From Odontocerum albicorne (taxonomy: Eukaryota > Arthropoda > Insecta > Trichoptera > Odontoceridae): a stretch of 64,000 nucleotides of DNA. Below, piece by piece: positions 53,881-63,509 of this stretch. The stretch is from positions 4,998,217-5,062,216 of the forward strand of contig OX463859.1 in the NCBI GenBank assembly GCA_949825065.1, written 5' to 3'. Position 1 is the first letter of the stretch. Each line of letters begins with the position of its first letter. The translations under genes and the position numbers were made by a program. The notes beneath the pieces are model-generated. The model saw only the letters and a program-made list of their open reading frames with translations. It was not told the origin of the DNA and did no database searches.

Positions 53881-54277
53881 TGCAGCCAGATATGCACTAG
53901 TTTTTGTTTGTATAACTTGTAATATGTTTGATAGTTAGTTTTTAATCACTTCGAGTCTCTCAAATTTGGTGTCAATCGATAGAGTAGCTCTTACTAGTCG
54001 ATGATCGCTGTCAACTGCAAATTGATTAAGTATGAAGACATTATGTACTATATGTTTATGAGAACAGTGTATAAGGTCAATTTAATTTCTTGTCGAGTCG
54101 TTTGGGCTTCGCCAAATCCATTTGTTTTGGGGTTTCTTACGGAAAAAGGTATTCATGGCCTAGAGGTTATTCTCCTGCAAGAAATCCAACAGCAGTCGCC
54201 CTCTTTCATTTCTTTGTCCGAGGCCATGTTCACCAATATTTTGTTCGTTTTCCGTTTCTCTTTTTCCCAATTTTGCA

Positions 54278-54900
54278 TTAACCTGTTCACCGCGTTAAAA
54301 ATCAAATTCCACGAATTCTGTGCGCGGCACAATTTCAGCGTTTTTTAATTTCTAAGTTTAAACACATATTTTGTTTAGAACCACTGATATTTGATTACAA
54401 CACCAAGTAAACATGACACTTAAGTAATTTTCTGATAATAAATAATAGTCATTACTCTTAAGGCGACTCATTAAATAAAGGAGATAAACTAAACATTACG
54501 TAAAATAAACAAAGGAATGCTACGATCAAATCAATGCTTCATGACACTCACCCAATCAAATGCATATAGCACTAGTAATATGTATTTACGTAAGAGAGAC
54601 TTAGTAATGTTTATTTACGTAAGAGAGACTCATCGCAGGACTCGATCCGCGCGACAGGTCGTTAATGCTGGAAATATTGAGAAACCAAAAAAATTCGGCG
54701 CTCTGTTTATTCAACAATATCTCATAAACTAATATATTATTTGACAAGGTTTTCAGAGATGTCGCTAGAATAAAGATTATTTTAAATTTTAGTTCAATTT
54801 TTATTCCGGTTTTGCTCCATTTTTTTTAAGTATTTGTGATTTGAAACTTGGATTGTTGTCAGATCACAGGCGTTTGTGCTTCCCGCGGGGACCACGTTAA
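54278..54900. mobile_element. piggyBac-like MITE inserted in RTE-E
   Basis: TTAA at 54278-54281 and 54897-54900. Inner ends CCTGTTCACCGCG and, inverted, CGTGGTCCCCGCG match at 10 of 13 positions. 615 bp between the target copies; non-coding. It interrupts the endonuclease between DFN and AKLG, and one TTAA supplies the missing bases in the uninterrupted reading. Confidence 0.85.
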
Positions 54901-55307
54901 AGTCTCACACCAGGCAGGCAAAGTGTGTGGAATTTTCATTGAGACATTTAATGATATCTTCATATAACCCCTCAAGCTCCTCCTCAGTACTGCTAGGTGT
55001 GGGCGCATATACTTGTATGATCATGATACTGTATGTGCTGTTTATTAAGGATAAGATAAACAACCGTATCAGAAACTGATTTGATCGTCTCATTGTGGTT
55101 CGCCATATTCTTGTTAATGAGGAATCCTACTCCACCTCTTGTCTCGTTTGTATTCCCTCTGTAGAAGATTGTATGGCCAGCCTTTAGAATAAGGCATTCC
55201 TCTCCTCTACGCTTTACCTCCGATGCGCCGAGAATGTCCCACTTTACTTTACAGAGTTCATTCTCCAACTCCAGCAGTCTATCCTCAGTCCTCAGTGTTC
55301 TTGCATT

Positions 55308-55781
55308 TGTAGGGAATACCGACCTCCCTAAATATTGTCAACATGCACGGTCAACGACCGATGAATCAACCTTTGAATATGTACAAAGATCACATACCAG
55401 AACGTCAATACTGTTTACACGCAAATAATATTTACGTCGCATTCCACGGTAGAAAGAGAGCGCATCGCGTGTCTCACCGTTTCGGTAATAAATACTCTAT
55501 CCACTATATCATTGGCAACGTCTGCGACCACCTCGGAACGCACAGGAGTGAGATCAAGATATACCGCGGACGCATTCACGCGCCCCGTTCTGAAATTCTA
55601 TATATACCTACTTATCGACAAATAAAGAGCACTTGTTATTATTCACTTGACCATTCATCGCTGTTTACTATTTATCGATTATTCACTCTCACTTTTTGGC
55701 ATTCCTGAATCGACGTATTTAATTGTAAATACAAATCAAATCAAAATCATCACGACGTATCAAATTAAGCATCCCGCTAAA
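55308..55781 (+). mobile_element. Solo LTR inserted in RTE-E
   Basis: 474 bp flanked by a 4-bp CATT duplication (55304-55307 and 55782-55785). Begins TGTAGGG and ends CTAAA (probably a decayed CTACA). It contains a TATA-like tatatatacc (about 55600) and AATAAA (about 55621), the arrangement expected of an LTR with promoter and poly-A signal on the plus strand. The 121-codon ORF within it is not a gene. Parent family not recognised. Confidence 0.65.
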
Positions 55782-56359
55782 CATTAAATGTGGCTATATG
55801 CATTTTTATCATATTATGGGATTTCCCATGGATAGCGAAGGTCGTCCGATGGCAGCCTGGATTTATCTTCCGTGTCCGAATAACTGCTTCCACTTGCCGA
55901 CCGTTGCCGTGGTCCCCTCGTGGTTGACAGTCGGAAGGGGTTTTTATACTTTCTTGTACTTCCATATTTGGGGGGTTTCGAGACTCCTGCTAATGCATAT
56001 CATACCACGCTGTTCAAACGGGTTGGTATGGGTTTTTTATGTTATAGGTTATAGGTTTTCCATCCGGTATCCTTGTATTAGGCATTTCCACTTGCACTGA
56101 TGTTACGGCTATACCGCCGATACTCGGTCGCCAGAGCCTCGTTAGTTATCTAGCAGGGGGTACCACGTGCAGGTGAGGTTGACATTTGGGTCGGCTAGGT
56201 GCTGTTTGCCATCACCCCCCCCCCCTTATATTTAGCAATAGAGTAATTTAATTCATTTTTTCATATGACAACTTTCAAAATATCTAAATTGGCGATTAAA
56301 ACATATCAAAGAACGAGATAACATTGTTTTCACCCCATTAAGACGCCTTCAGATAAGCA

Positions 56360-56505
56360 AGGTACTCTGCATCTTTCCTTCCATTATGATAAAATATCCG
56401 CAGCTTTCCTTACATTATGATAAAATATCCGCATATTTCTTAATATTATTCTAAAATATCCACATCTTTCCTTACATTATGATATAATATCTGCAACCAT
56501 TTTTA
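56360..56505. repeat. 31-bp tandem repeat, same unit as 47415
   Basis: ttatgataaaatatccgcag, ctttccttacattatgataa and variants; about 4 copies. Confidence 0.9.
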
Positions 56506-56602
56506 GGGCCACTCGCAGGCAATAACTGACTAGAATTTCCTATATCGACACATACGGGTATCTTTCGCATCTTCTACAAGTATAATACATCCTTACACAC
56601 TT

Positions 56603-56825
56603 TAGGGTGTGGGCTGAAAAACATCTGGTGTCCCCGTGGCTGGGCTCGCCCTATATTGGTGAGGTGTATCTTGGCCGGGGGGATGTTATTAGATGAGCCC
56701 AGACCTTTCGATAGCTTATGTTTTTTAATGTATTATCTTTTTAATGTGTTCTTGAAATGTGTCTAAATGTATTATGGCATGTACATACTATGTTGCTATC
56801 AATAAACCTGTATTTATTTATTTAT
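56603..56825 (+). repeat. T-repeat copy, complete
   Basis: tagggtgtgggctgaaaaac to tgttgctatcaataaacctg followed by tatttatttatttatt. Confidence 0.9.
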
Positions 56826-56929
56826 TTCTCCAACTCGCACGATGTTTCCCACTAAAAAAAACAATTGTAAGTAATAAAAATAACGGAGCATTTCAGCATG
56901 AAATCTCGACTGATTGAACATAATTCCTA

Positions 56930-57122
56930 GCTAATGGCTCACGACGGATTCGAACCCAAAACCTTGACATTGAAGGTAGCTGTCGACTCGGACGCCGGAC
57001 ACCTGCTTTACGGCCGCCGCTTCACCTCTCACCTCTTCAGCTCTTGCCTGAAGCACGTCTTCGTGCTGCGACCTGAGGAACACCTTGACCGACCAGTTTT
57101 CACCGAGTCTGCCACAATATAA
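56930..57122 (-). mobile_element. GC-rich block with strong B box
   Basis: In the minus sense gggttcgaatccgtcgtgag gives a consensus B box, preceded by a GC-rich stretch. The block is much richer in GC than its neighbours. It may be a tRNA-derived SINE head. ORFs on both strands (56931-57146 and 56934-57122) have no recognised motif. Confidence 0.4.
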
Positions 57123-57284
57123 ATGTAGAGTCAACACATAATACAAAAAATACAGTTTTACTAAATATACATTGAGAAATTTAAGAAAATGTAAGATTTC
57201 CGAACACAGTTTTTATTTTATCATTTTACAATAAAATATACAATATACTGCAAGTAATTTTTGAATTTATATTAATACAGTCTC

Positions 57285-57500
57285 ATTAATCAGAAGGTGC
57301 TTCTGGAGGGATCATGTGGACCGCATGGAGGATATAAGACTTGCAAGAATCGCTAAGACTGAAAACCCTAACAGCAGGAGATGACCAAGAAGGCCGCCGA
57401 AAAAGTGGAAAGACAGCTGGACGTCAACATCTCAGAACAGCCCACCGTCACAAACAGGTCATACGACCTAAACCAAGAGGAAGAAGAAGTTTCATTAGAT
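57285..57500 (+). pseudogene. RTE-A LINE C-terminal fragment
   Basis: FWRDHVDRMEDIRLARIAKT, then RRPPKKWKDSWTSTSQNSP and a tail of aagaggaagaagaag. It aligns with the last 60 residues of the copies at 32425 and 59902. One stop at about 57379. Confidence 0.7.
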
Positions 57501-57549
57501 ATTCCATTATTATTTCTTATAATTATCTCTCTCAGCAGAGAGAGAGTCC

Positions 57550-57720
57550 TTCCTACACTTAGTTTTACCCAAAGTTCCACATTTCTCTTTCACATCATCC
57601 AGCAATCTCAGCTTTGGCCCTCCCACTCTCTTTCTGCTCACCAGATAACGGAACAAAGCCTTTCTGGGCACGTTTAATGACCTGCATGCGGTATACGTAA
57701 CTAAGTCAGCGCTGTCTAAC
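57550..57720 (-). pseudogene. LINE C-terminal remnant
   Basis: SLNVPRKALFRYLVSRKRVG, then GPKLRLLDDVKEKCGTLG, resembles the (K)KALYGYL-x-G-x-R-x-x-GRP-x-x-R-W end of RTE-like ORF2. Confidence 0.5.
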
Positions 57721-58139
57721 ATTTTTATAACTTTTACCGTTAAATATTTCATATAAATAAAAAAAATTGTGTGTTTCATTAGTAGATATATAGTAGTTTG
57801 CAAATTTTGCCACAGTAAACTTAAATTTCAAATTAAAGATAATTAAAAATTAATCACTTAGATATTTTAAAAAAAACATTTATATTTTGTATTTATAAAG
57901 GCTAAAACAATATTAAAACTTTAATTGCAAAGTAATAAGGTAGTTTTTTTTAAAAAACATTAATATTTGTCATTTAGTTAAGAATTCTTTTTTCAACATT
58001 TTTTTGATCTCTTGCTAGTAAAACAATAACGCTTTCAATTTCAATCTTTATTTATATTATTACTTTTGAAAAATATTTGATTCTACCAAAATTTCAATTT
58101 GTCTTTTCATTCATATCAGAAATAATCATGTGAATATTA
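57721..58139. other. No recognised gene
   Basis: Very AT-rich; nothing recognised. Confidence 0.5.
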
Positions 58140-58665
58140 GTTTAGAAAATTGTTGAAAATTTCTCACAGAATGATGGAATCAAGAAGACTTCCAAGCACT
58201 CGGCGATGGAACTTCCGATTTACCAGTTCAGTCGAGTTACAGCCGACGTAACGAAGGCTTCGACGGCGCTCATGAAGCCTTCTCCGTTTGCCTCCATTGT
58301 CTCGCACAACGGTTTCGATTAATGCAAACAATTGTTACAATTAAGAACACCGAAATTAAACAAAAATTTCGATAAAAAAAACAAAATACTTTTTTTGAAT
58401 TAAGAACACGAAAAATAACGTTTATTTTAAATTAAGAACACCAAAAATTTCGAATGAAATAATAATTTGAATTAAGAACAATTTATTTTTGTTTTGGACT
58501 AGAGTTTTGATAAAGAACTTTGGTGAATTGTTTTGTGTACTTTTGAAAAAAAAAACTTGTTTGTTTTAAAATAGTGCTGAATTTTGTCGTTTATTTTGTG
58601 GTGCTATACAAACAATTGGATTTTAAAGGATTTTAATGCAATTACTATAAAGGTAAGTTTTTGAA
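58140..58665 (+). other. Possible promoter and non-coding first exon, or LTR piece
   Basis: A GC-richer segment (58170-58320) contains an initiator-like ttcagtcg (about 58227). An AT-rich stretch follows with four aattaagaaca repeats (58338-58480), and a good splice donor aaag/gtaagt occurs near 58650. No coding sequence or acceptor could be tied to it. It could equally be part of an LTR. Confidence 0.25.
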
Positions 58666-58717
58666 TCCTGCTTTGTTATCTAAATTAATTTATTCAAATT
58701 TAATATTTAAATACATA

Positions 58718-59220
58718 GAGGCTGTTCCAAAAAATAAATGCACGCTTCGAATGATTTAAATTCAGTGTTTGTTAGGAAGATTTATCTTAAAAGTTTAACT
58801 AAAAATTAAAGAAAACAGATATAAATTTTTCAATTATTGCAAATACTCAAATGTATGACTGTTCTGGTATATGCACAGCTGATAACGTGAAATTGCGAAC
58901 ATCACGAATAATTTGTTTCATTATTTGGACGCATGATCTTTCAATTGCTATTCTCGATTAACTGTTGCCAGTTTTGAACTATTTACCTTATCTTTGATGA
59001 GTGCCCATAAAAAAGTTTATAGGCGTGAGGTCTGAAGAGCGCGAAGGTATCCAATTAATCTGTTTGGCAAATTTTCATCATGATAAGCCACCATTACATC
59101 ACGATGGTACTGAGAAAGTGCACCATCTTCTTGGAAATTAAAGTCTTCATCATTCCTAAACTCTTCACGAATACATGGTATGACAGATGCCTGCAGGAAG
59201 TTCAAGCAAACGGTACGGTG
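58718..59220 (-). pseudogene. Tc1/mariner-type transposase fragment
   Basis: The minus reading MNFLQASVIPCIREEFRNDE, FNFQEDGALSQYHRDVMVAY and ENLPNRLIGYLRALQTSRL resembles the second catalytic block (FQQDGA-x-x-HYHRDV) and following region of IS630/Tc1/mariner-type transposases common in insects. The third block is damaged. The left end (ggctgttccaaaaaataaat) looks like one terminal repeat. The other end is missing. Confidence 0.65.
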
Positions 59221-59224
59221 TAAA

Positions 59225-59690
59225 AATGTGTATACATATTTATTTACTTGAATGCCTTACTGCATTTTTTTTCAAAATAGCTTAAGTTGTATGTGAATAA
59301 TATTTTGAATTTATTATAAATCACCTAACAATTGTGATAGAACTAAAGCAAGATATATTAATGAAATATTTTTGTACTTAATTTGTTTTTATCAAACACT
59401 GTTTATTCCACTTTTTGTAATGGTATAACCCTACCGGTTTCAAGGCCTTCTCCTCATCATCAGGGGAGCATAAACAAGACTTTTTTCATCTACAATGTTA
59501 GGGATGTTACACATATGATAACCCAAGGGAATTCGTTCTCAAGTATTGCGAAATTGATATGTGTAAAATGATGTTGTATGTGTTTTAACATAACATATAT
59601 GCAAAGGTTTGCGGTTAAATCATATTTATTGTAATTCCTTAAATTAAACATTTAATTACCGATAAATTAAATTAATTATCGATCTTCTTC
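59225..59690. repeat. Duplicated segment, left copy
   Basis: 59225-59377 and 59487-59680 match 60925-61290 (for example tatttatttacttgaatg, cacctaacaattgtgatag, ggaattcgttctc, attaattatcga). The copy is split by a PLE1 half and followed by LINE insertions. Confidence 0.7.
59378..59486 (-). mobile_element. PLE1 single terminus
   Basis: One terminus only, with CTGATGA (complement at 59457-59463) and GAAA (complement at 59438-59441), the best consensus hammerhead core of all PLE1 copies. It is absent from the paralogous position near 61075. Confidence 0.75.
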
Positions 59691-59862
59691 TTCCCAGTGT
59701 CATGTCAGGTCCCCCCAACGTTGAATATCACCTGAGAGTAGACATCTTTGTCCCCGGCAGCCCGAAAAACATCTTCAACGCTCCTTATACCAGTCCAATC
59801 ACATATATTGCGGAGCCAGGAGATTTGCCTCCTGTCAACACATCTTCGACCCTCTATTAATT
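59688..59862 (-). pseudogene. RTE-B LINE 3' fragment
   Basis: Reverse complement of the end of 22465-22935 (cttcttcccagtgtcatgtc, ccccaacgttgaatatcacc, caggagatttgcctcctg). Confidence 0.85.
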
Positions 59863-59872
59863 AATTACCTTC

Positions 59873-60499
59873 TTCTTCTTCTTCTTAGACTTTCTATAGA
59901 CTCAATAGGCTGTTACTGCAGGATTGTCCTCCTGTGATGCTGAGCTCCAGCTATCTCTCCATCGTTTCGGAGGTCTCCCTGGTGGACGCCGTCCATCCGG
60001 CACCCCATGCAGAGCTATGTATGAAATTCTTGTGGAATTCATTCTCTGTACATGTTGGTACCAGTATCGTCGACGCTGTCGTCCGCATCCGACCACATCT
60101 TGGACCTCACAGACCTCTCGGATTGTGGTGTTCCTTACACGATCACGCAAAGTCTTCCCAGCAATAGCGCGCAGAGTTCTCATTTCCGTTGTCCTTAGCA
60201 TACTTTTTGTCCTGACAGTGTCCGCCCTCACTTCGATGCCATATGTGAGGATAGGTCGCACACAGGTCTTATAGATGCGTACCTTGCTATCCGTTATCAT
60301 ATATTTATTCCTCCATATGACATGTCTCAGGCAGTCCGCCACAACTGCAGCTTTATCTATCTGAGGCCTTACTTCTCTGGGGAGGTCATGAGAGCTAAGC
60401 AGTTCACTGCCAAGATATCTGAACTGGATTGCTTGTTCAATTGGCTCGTCACGTACTGAGATTCTGCAATCTAGTGGGTATTTGGAGAATGTCATACAA
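59873..60499 (-). mobile_element. RTE-A LINE 3' fragment
   Basis: 5'-truncated copy with a cttcttcttcttctt (minus: gaagaag) tail. The RTE-B/RTE-A pair is flanked by a 29-bp direct repeat (59651-59679 and 60500-60528), beginning ttaattaccgataaattaaa. Confidence 0.85.
59902..60495 (-). pseudogene. RTE-A ORF2 C-terminal half, open
   Basis: A 197-codon open frame: CRISVRDEPIEQAIQFRYLG (post-RT FRYLGS motif), HVIWRNKYMITDSKVRIYKT, CVRPILTYGIEVRADT, TLRDRVRNTTIREVCEVQDV, RPPGRPPKRWRDSWSSASQE. It is the longest RTE-A copy in the window and still uninterrupted, so probably young, but it lacks EN and RT. Confidence 0.85.
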
Positions 60500-60599
60500 T
60501 TAATTACCGATAAATTAAATTAATTATCCAATTGATAACTTTCAAAGTTAAACAAGTTTACCGTTATATTATCACACCTTCTTTATACACTATATGTAT

Positions 60600-60780
60600 A
60601 CCAAGAGGTACATGGCCTCGCGGTAATACACTAGACTTCCATGCGAAGGTCTCCAGTTCGAACTCCAAGCTGTGCTACTCCCCTAGAGTGACACAGGTAT
60701 TTTTTTCGTCTAGTGTATTGGGTATAAGGATACCTATGACTTCGGTCATATTTATTATTCCAAAAAGAGAAAAATAAACC
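60600..60780 (+). mobile_element. SINE-2 copy
   Basis: tRNA-like head (catggcctcgcggtaataca, agttcgaactcc) and body (agagtgacacaggta, ctatgacttcggtcat), as at 20800-20990. Confidence 0.65.
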
Positions 60781-60924
60781 ATAACAGTGTGCTCCGATCG
60801 TCTCACTTTAGTTTGCTATCGAATCTGGTACAGTTGTGGGACCGATGAGTTTGCTAGTGTATAACAACTCATTCACTTAAAAAACATTACTCCACTGCAC
60901 AGTAACGACAGTATTTTTGGGATA

Positions 60925-61320
60925 CCGGTATATTTATTTACTTTAATGTCTTGCAGCATTTTCTTCAAATCAACCAGTTTAGGTTGTACTTCAATAGTAT
61001 TTTGAAGCCATGATAAATTACCTAACAATTGTGCTAGAACTAAATATATTAATGAAAGAGTAACTGAAAGATGAAATATTATTTCATCTACAGTATTAAG
61101 GGAGCTTTGCACATGACTACCAAAGGAAGTTCGTTCTCCGGTGGTACCGAATTGAGATATGTAAAATAAGGTTTAATGTGTTAATATGCAAAAATTTGTA
61201 CTAATACGTGTATAATTTTTTTATAACGCATCAAATTATGCGATTGAATTACAAATAAATTAAATTCCTTATCGAATTGATAAATTTCAAAGTAAAACAA
61301 GTTTATTGTATTACACCATC
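60925..61320. repeat. Duplicated segment, right copy (mostly empty)
   Basis: Matches the left copy but lacks its PLE1 and LINE insertions. A weak 79-codon minus ORF (60873-61112) has no recognised motif. Confidence 0.7.
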
Positions 61321-61324
61321 TTTG

Positions 61325-61400
61325 TATCACCGTGTACCATGAATAACCATGTGGCAATCTATTCAAACCGACCAAAAAGGTGTTTAATAAGCATTTAGTA
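61325..61400 (-). mobile_element. SINE-1 tail fragment
   Basis: catgtggcaatctattcaaa followed by ccgaccaaaaaggtgttt is a diverged inverted SINE-1 tail. Confidence 0.5.
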
Positions 61401-61929
61401 AAAACCCAAATGGGATGTTTTAAAAAAAAAAACAATTGGGTACCAACGGAAATTTAATCGACAGTTTTTGACGATCAGATAAAATTTAATAAATTGTCTT
61501 TAAAAGCAATTAGCCTATTTTACTATATAATGATTGATTCAATATTTCTTTAAAAAAATATATTGTTTTATTACCCTGTTATATTGACGTATTTTAAAAC
61601 AAATTGTGTTTTTTTTATTTATTTAGTGAATCGCACCATTGCTTTAAGTGAACTAATTATTTATTGTCACTACCTTAAAGAGTTGCTGGTAACTGTAAAA
61701 GCAATCTGGCGAGTTTTTATTATAAGTACAAAGCATAATCACAAAAACATGTAACTTCAACGAGAAACGCTTCAATATTATTCTTCTACAGTTTTTTTGT
61801 AATTTAAAAAAACAACTCTTAAAACATTATTTAGTTATTGAGGTTTTTTAGTTATTAAAAAAATTGAAGGCGTTGTTGTTTTTTTTCAATACCAAAATGT
61901 AAAAAAATCGACAAATTACAAACAAAACA
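61401..61929. other. No recognised gene
   Basis: AT-rich; small ORFs without recognised motifs. Confidence 0.5.
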
Positions 61930-62199
61930 TAAATTGTTTATCAAAAGTTTCCACTCAAACTTTGTGGAACTATGATATATACGAGTATATATTAAAATAT
62001 TTAAAAATAAATTACTTGTTATTCCACTAATTATTAGGGTGTTAACATAATTTGTGTCCGTTTTTTTTTTCAATTGAAAAATGAGCACTAAAAGTAAAAT
62101 AAAATGGTAAATGTTCGAAATAAAAATTTTCTGCTCTACAAGATATTGTGTTTGCTTTTACGTTACATATATTATTTTATTTGATTACAAGCCTTCAAA

Positions 62200-62424
62200 A
62201 TGGAATGTCAAGTAGACGAAAGTGAGCATTTTCGACATCTTCTTCTGTTCGAAGGAATAAAACTGCCAAAGCTGCTCATGATATTTGCGAAGTGTATGGT
62301 GATGATGCTATGAATGAAAAGACAGCTTGTCGATGGTTTTTGCGTTTCAAAGACGGTAATTTCTACCTGAAAGACATGTAGCGTTCCGGACGACCAGTGG
62401 ACTTCGATGAGGGCCGCTTAAACC
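62200..62424 (+). pseudogene. Mariner transposase N-terminal fragment, left arm
   Basis: Readings MECQVDESEHFRHLLLF, then in shifted frame KTAKAAHDICEVYGDDAMNE, KTACRWFLRFKDGNFYLKDM, and RSGRPVDFDEGRLNHG. This is the paired helix-turn-helix DNA-binding domain of a mariner transposase (K-x-W-F-x-x-F-K and SGRP motifs). A deletion near 62250 shifts the frame and a TAG follows KDM. Confidence 0.75.
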
Positions 62425-62439
62425 ATGGGATCTTCATGA

Positions 62440-62682
62440 ATAATGTGGTTTAAGCGGTCCTCATTGAAGTCCACTGGTCGTCCGGAAAGCTCCATGTATT
62501 TCAGGTCGAAATTACCATCTTTGAAACGCAAAAACCATCGACGAGCTGTCTTTTAGTTCATAGCATCATCATCGTATACTTCGCAAATATCGCGAGCAGC
62601 TTTGGCAGTTTTATTCCTTCGATTGAACGCAAACAGAAGGAGGTGTCGAAAATGCTTAATTTCGTCTACTTGCCATTCCATT
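62440..62682 (-). pseudogene. Mariner transposase N-terminal fragment, right arm
   Basis: The minus reading MEWQVDEIKHFRHLLLFAFN, then RRNKTAKAARDICEVYDDDA, KTARRWFLRFKDGNFDLKYM, and ELSGRPVDFNEDRLNH is the same DNA-binding domain, better preserved than in the left arm (one stop at the M-N-stop-K position). Nothing follows the arm junction. Confidence 0.75.
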
Positions 62683-63010
62683 TTGAAGGCTTGTAATTAA
62701 ATAAAATAATACATGTAACGTAAAAACAAACACAATATCTTGTAGAGCTAAAAATTTTCTTTCGAATGACGTATAACCTTTATCATTTTGTTTTACTTTT
62801 GGTGCTCATTTTTAAATTGAAAAAAAAAACGGACACAACTTATGTTAACACCCAATACATTAATCGACATAACACGTGTTTCAAACTCTTATTTCGAGGC
62901 TCTTTACAGGTGGAAAGGAATATTTCACCTAAATGGAACCTCGGAATAGGAGGTTAAAACACGTGTAGCAAAGACTAATGCAGTAAGTGGAAATAAAATG
63001 TTATCCATTG

Positions 63011-63340
63011 TTTAATAAAATATTAATTAATTTCTTCGAAAAATACATATTTTTTTCGAACACTAACAAACGATATATTTATTGTTTTATTCTGTTGTTT
63101 ATTCGAAAATAAACATTAATTTTATTCAGCTAACAAACGAAAAAATCAATTATATTATTCGATAAAATACATTAAAAAGTTAACTCATCAATTTATTTAT
63201 TTTATTGACATGGCAAGTAATTCTATGCATACATTACATAAAAAACAAGACAAATAAAAAGAGACAGGTAATTTAAAAAGGAGTCTTATTTATTTTAAAC
63301 ATGACAAGAAATGTACATCATTTGCGAAAAAACAACAGGC
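63011..63340. other. No recognised gene
   Basis: AT-rich; nothing recognised. Confidence 0.5.
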
Positions 63341-63344
63341 ACAA

Positions 63345-63500
63345 ACAAGACTTGTGCTCCCCTGAAGATGAGGGGAAAGCCTTGAACCGGTAGGGTTATA
63401 CCGTCACAAAAAAGTGGAATAAACAGTGTTTGATAAAAATAAATTACAATGTCTTTCAACTTCCACAACGTTAATGTCTTAACTATAAACAACAGGTAAT
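63345..63500 (+). mobile_element. PLE1 single terminus
   Basis: caagacttgtgctcccctga through ataaacagtgtttgataaaa to the outer caacgttaatgtcttaacta. One A of the GAAA block is lost (ttgaaccgg). Confidence 0.8.
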
Positions 63501-63509
63501 TTAATTCGG

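Larger units (their letters stand above)
54000..55800 (-). pseudogene. RTE-E APE-type endonuclease domain, split by insertions
   Basis: Minus-strand pieces in order: KMHIATFN (55800-55786); RTLRTEDRLLELENELCKVK and WDILGASEVKRRGEE (catalytic Glu in SEV); YRGNTNETRGGVGFLINKNM; IIQVYAPTPSSTEEELEGLY; then DFN at 54893-54900; and, beyond the MITE, NAKLGKRETENEQNIG, GEHGLGQRNERGRLLLDFLQ, KKPQNKWIWRSPND, DSDHRLVRATLSIDT. This endonuclease nicks target DNA to prime reverse transcription. Both insertions break it and each is flanked by a duplication of host sequence. It also carries a TAG near 54165 and a frameshift near 54050-54100. The copy is dead. Confidence 0.85.
51860..56230 (-). mobile_element. 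RTE-E LINE, nearly full length with two insertions
   Basis: In the minus sense it runs from a G-rich 5' end (about 56230) through a 5' region with MIKMHIATFN, an APE-type endonuclease, reverse transcriptase and C-terminal region to a gatgatgatgat tail (about 51862). Removing the solo LTR (55308-55781) and the MITE (54282-54896) leaves about 3.3 kb, the normal size of an RTE element. Confidence 0.85.
62034..62855. mobile_element. Snap-back mariner: two 5' ends head to head
   Basis: 822 bp bounded by TA (62032-62033 and 62856-62857). Outer ends TTAGGGTGTTAACATAA and, inverted, TTGGGTGTTAACATAA are mariner-like. Two arms (about 62034-62422 and 62447-62855) are near-perfect inverted copies of the same mariner 5' region, joined by a loop of about 24 bases. 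No catalytic domain is present. Confidence 0.85.
61930..63010. mobile_element. PLE2 inverted ends split by a mariner-derived insert
   Basis: Left half 61930-62031 (actttgtggaactatgat, ttattccactaat) and right half 62858-63010 (ataacacgtgtttcaaac, aacacgtgtagcaaagacta) flank the snap-back element at 62034-62855. Confidence 0.55.

Noticed and set aside
55343..55708. 121-codon ORF inside the solo LTR
   Set aside because: Lies wholly between the CATT duplications and covers the presumed promoter and poly-A signal, so it is non-coding LTR sequence.
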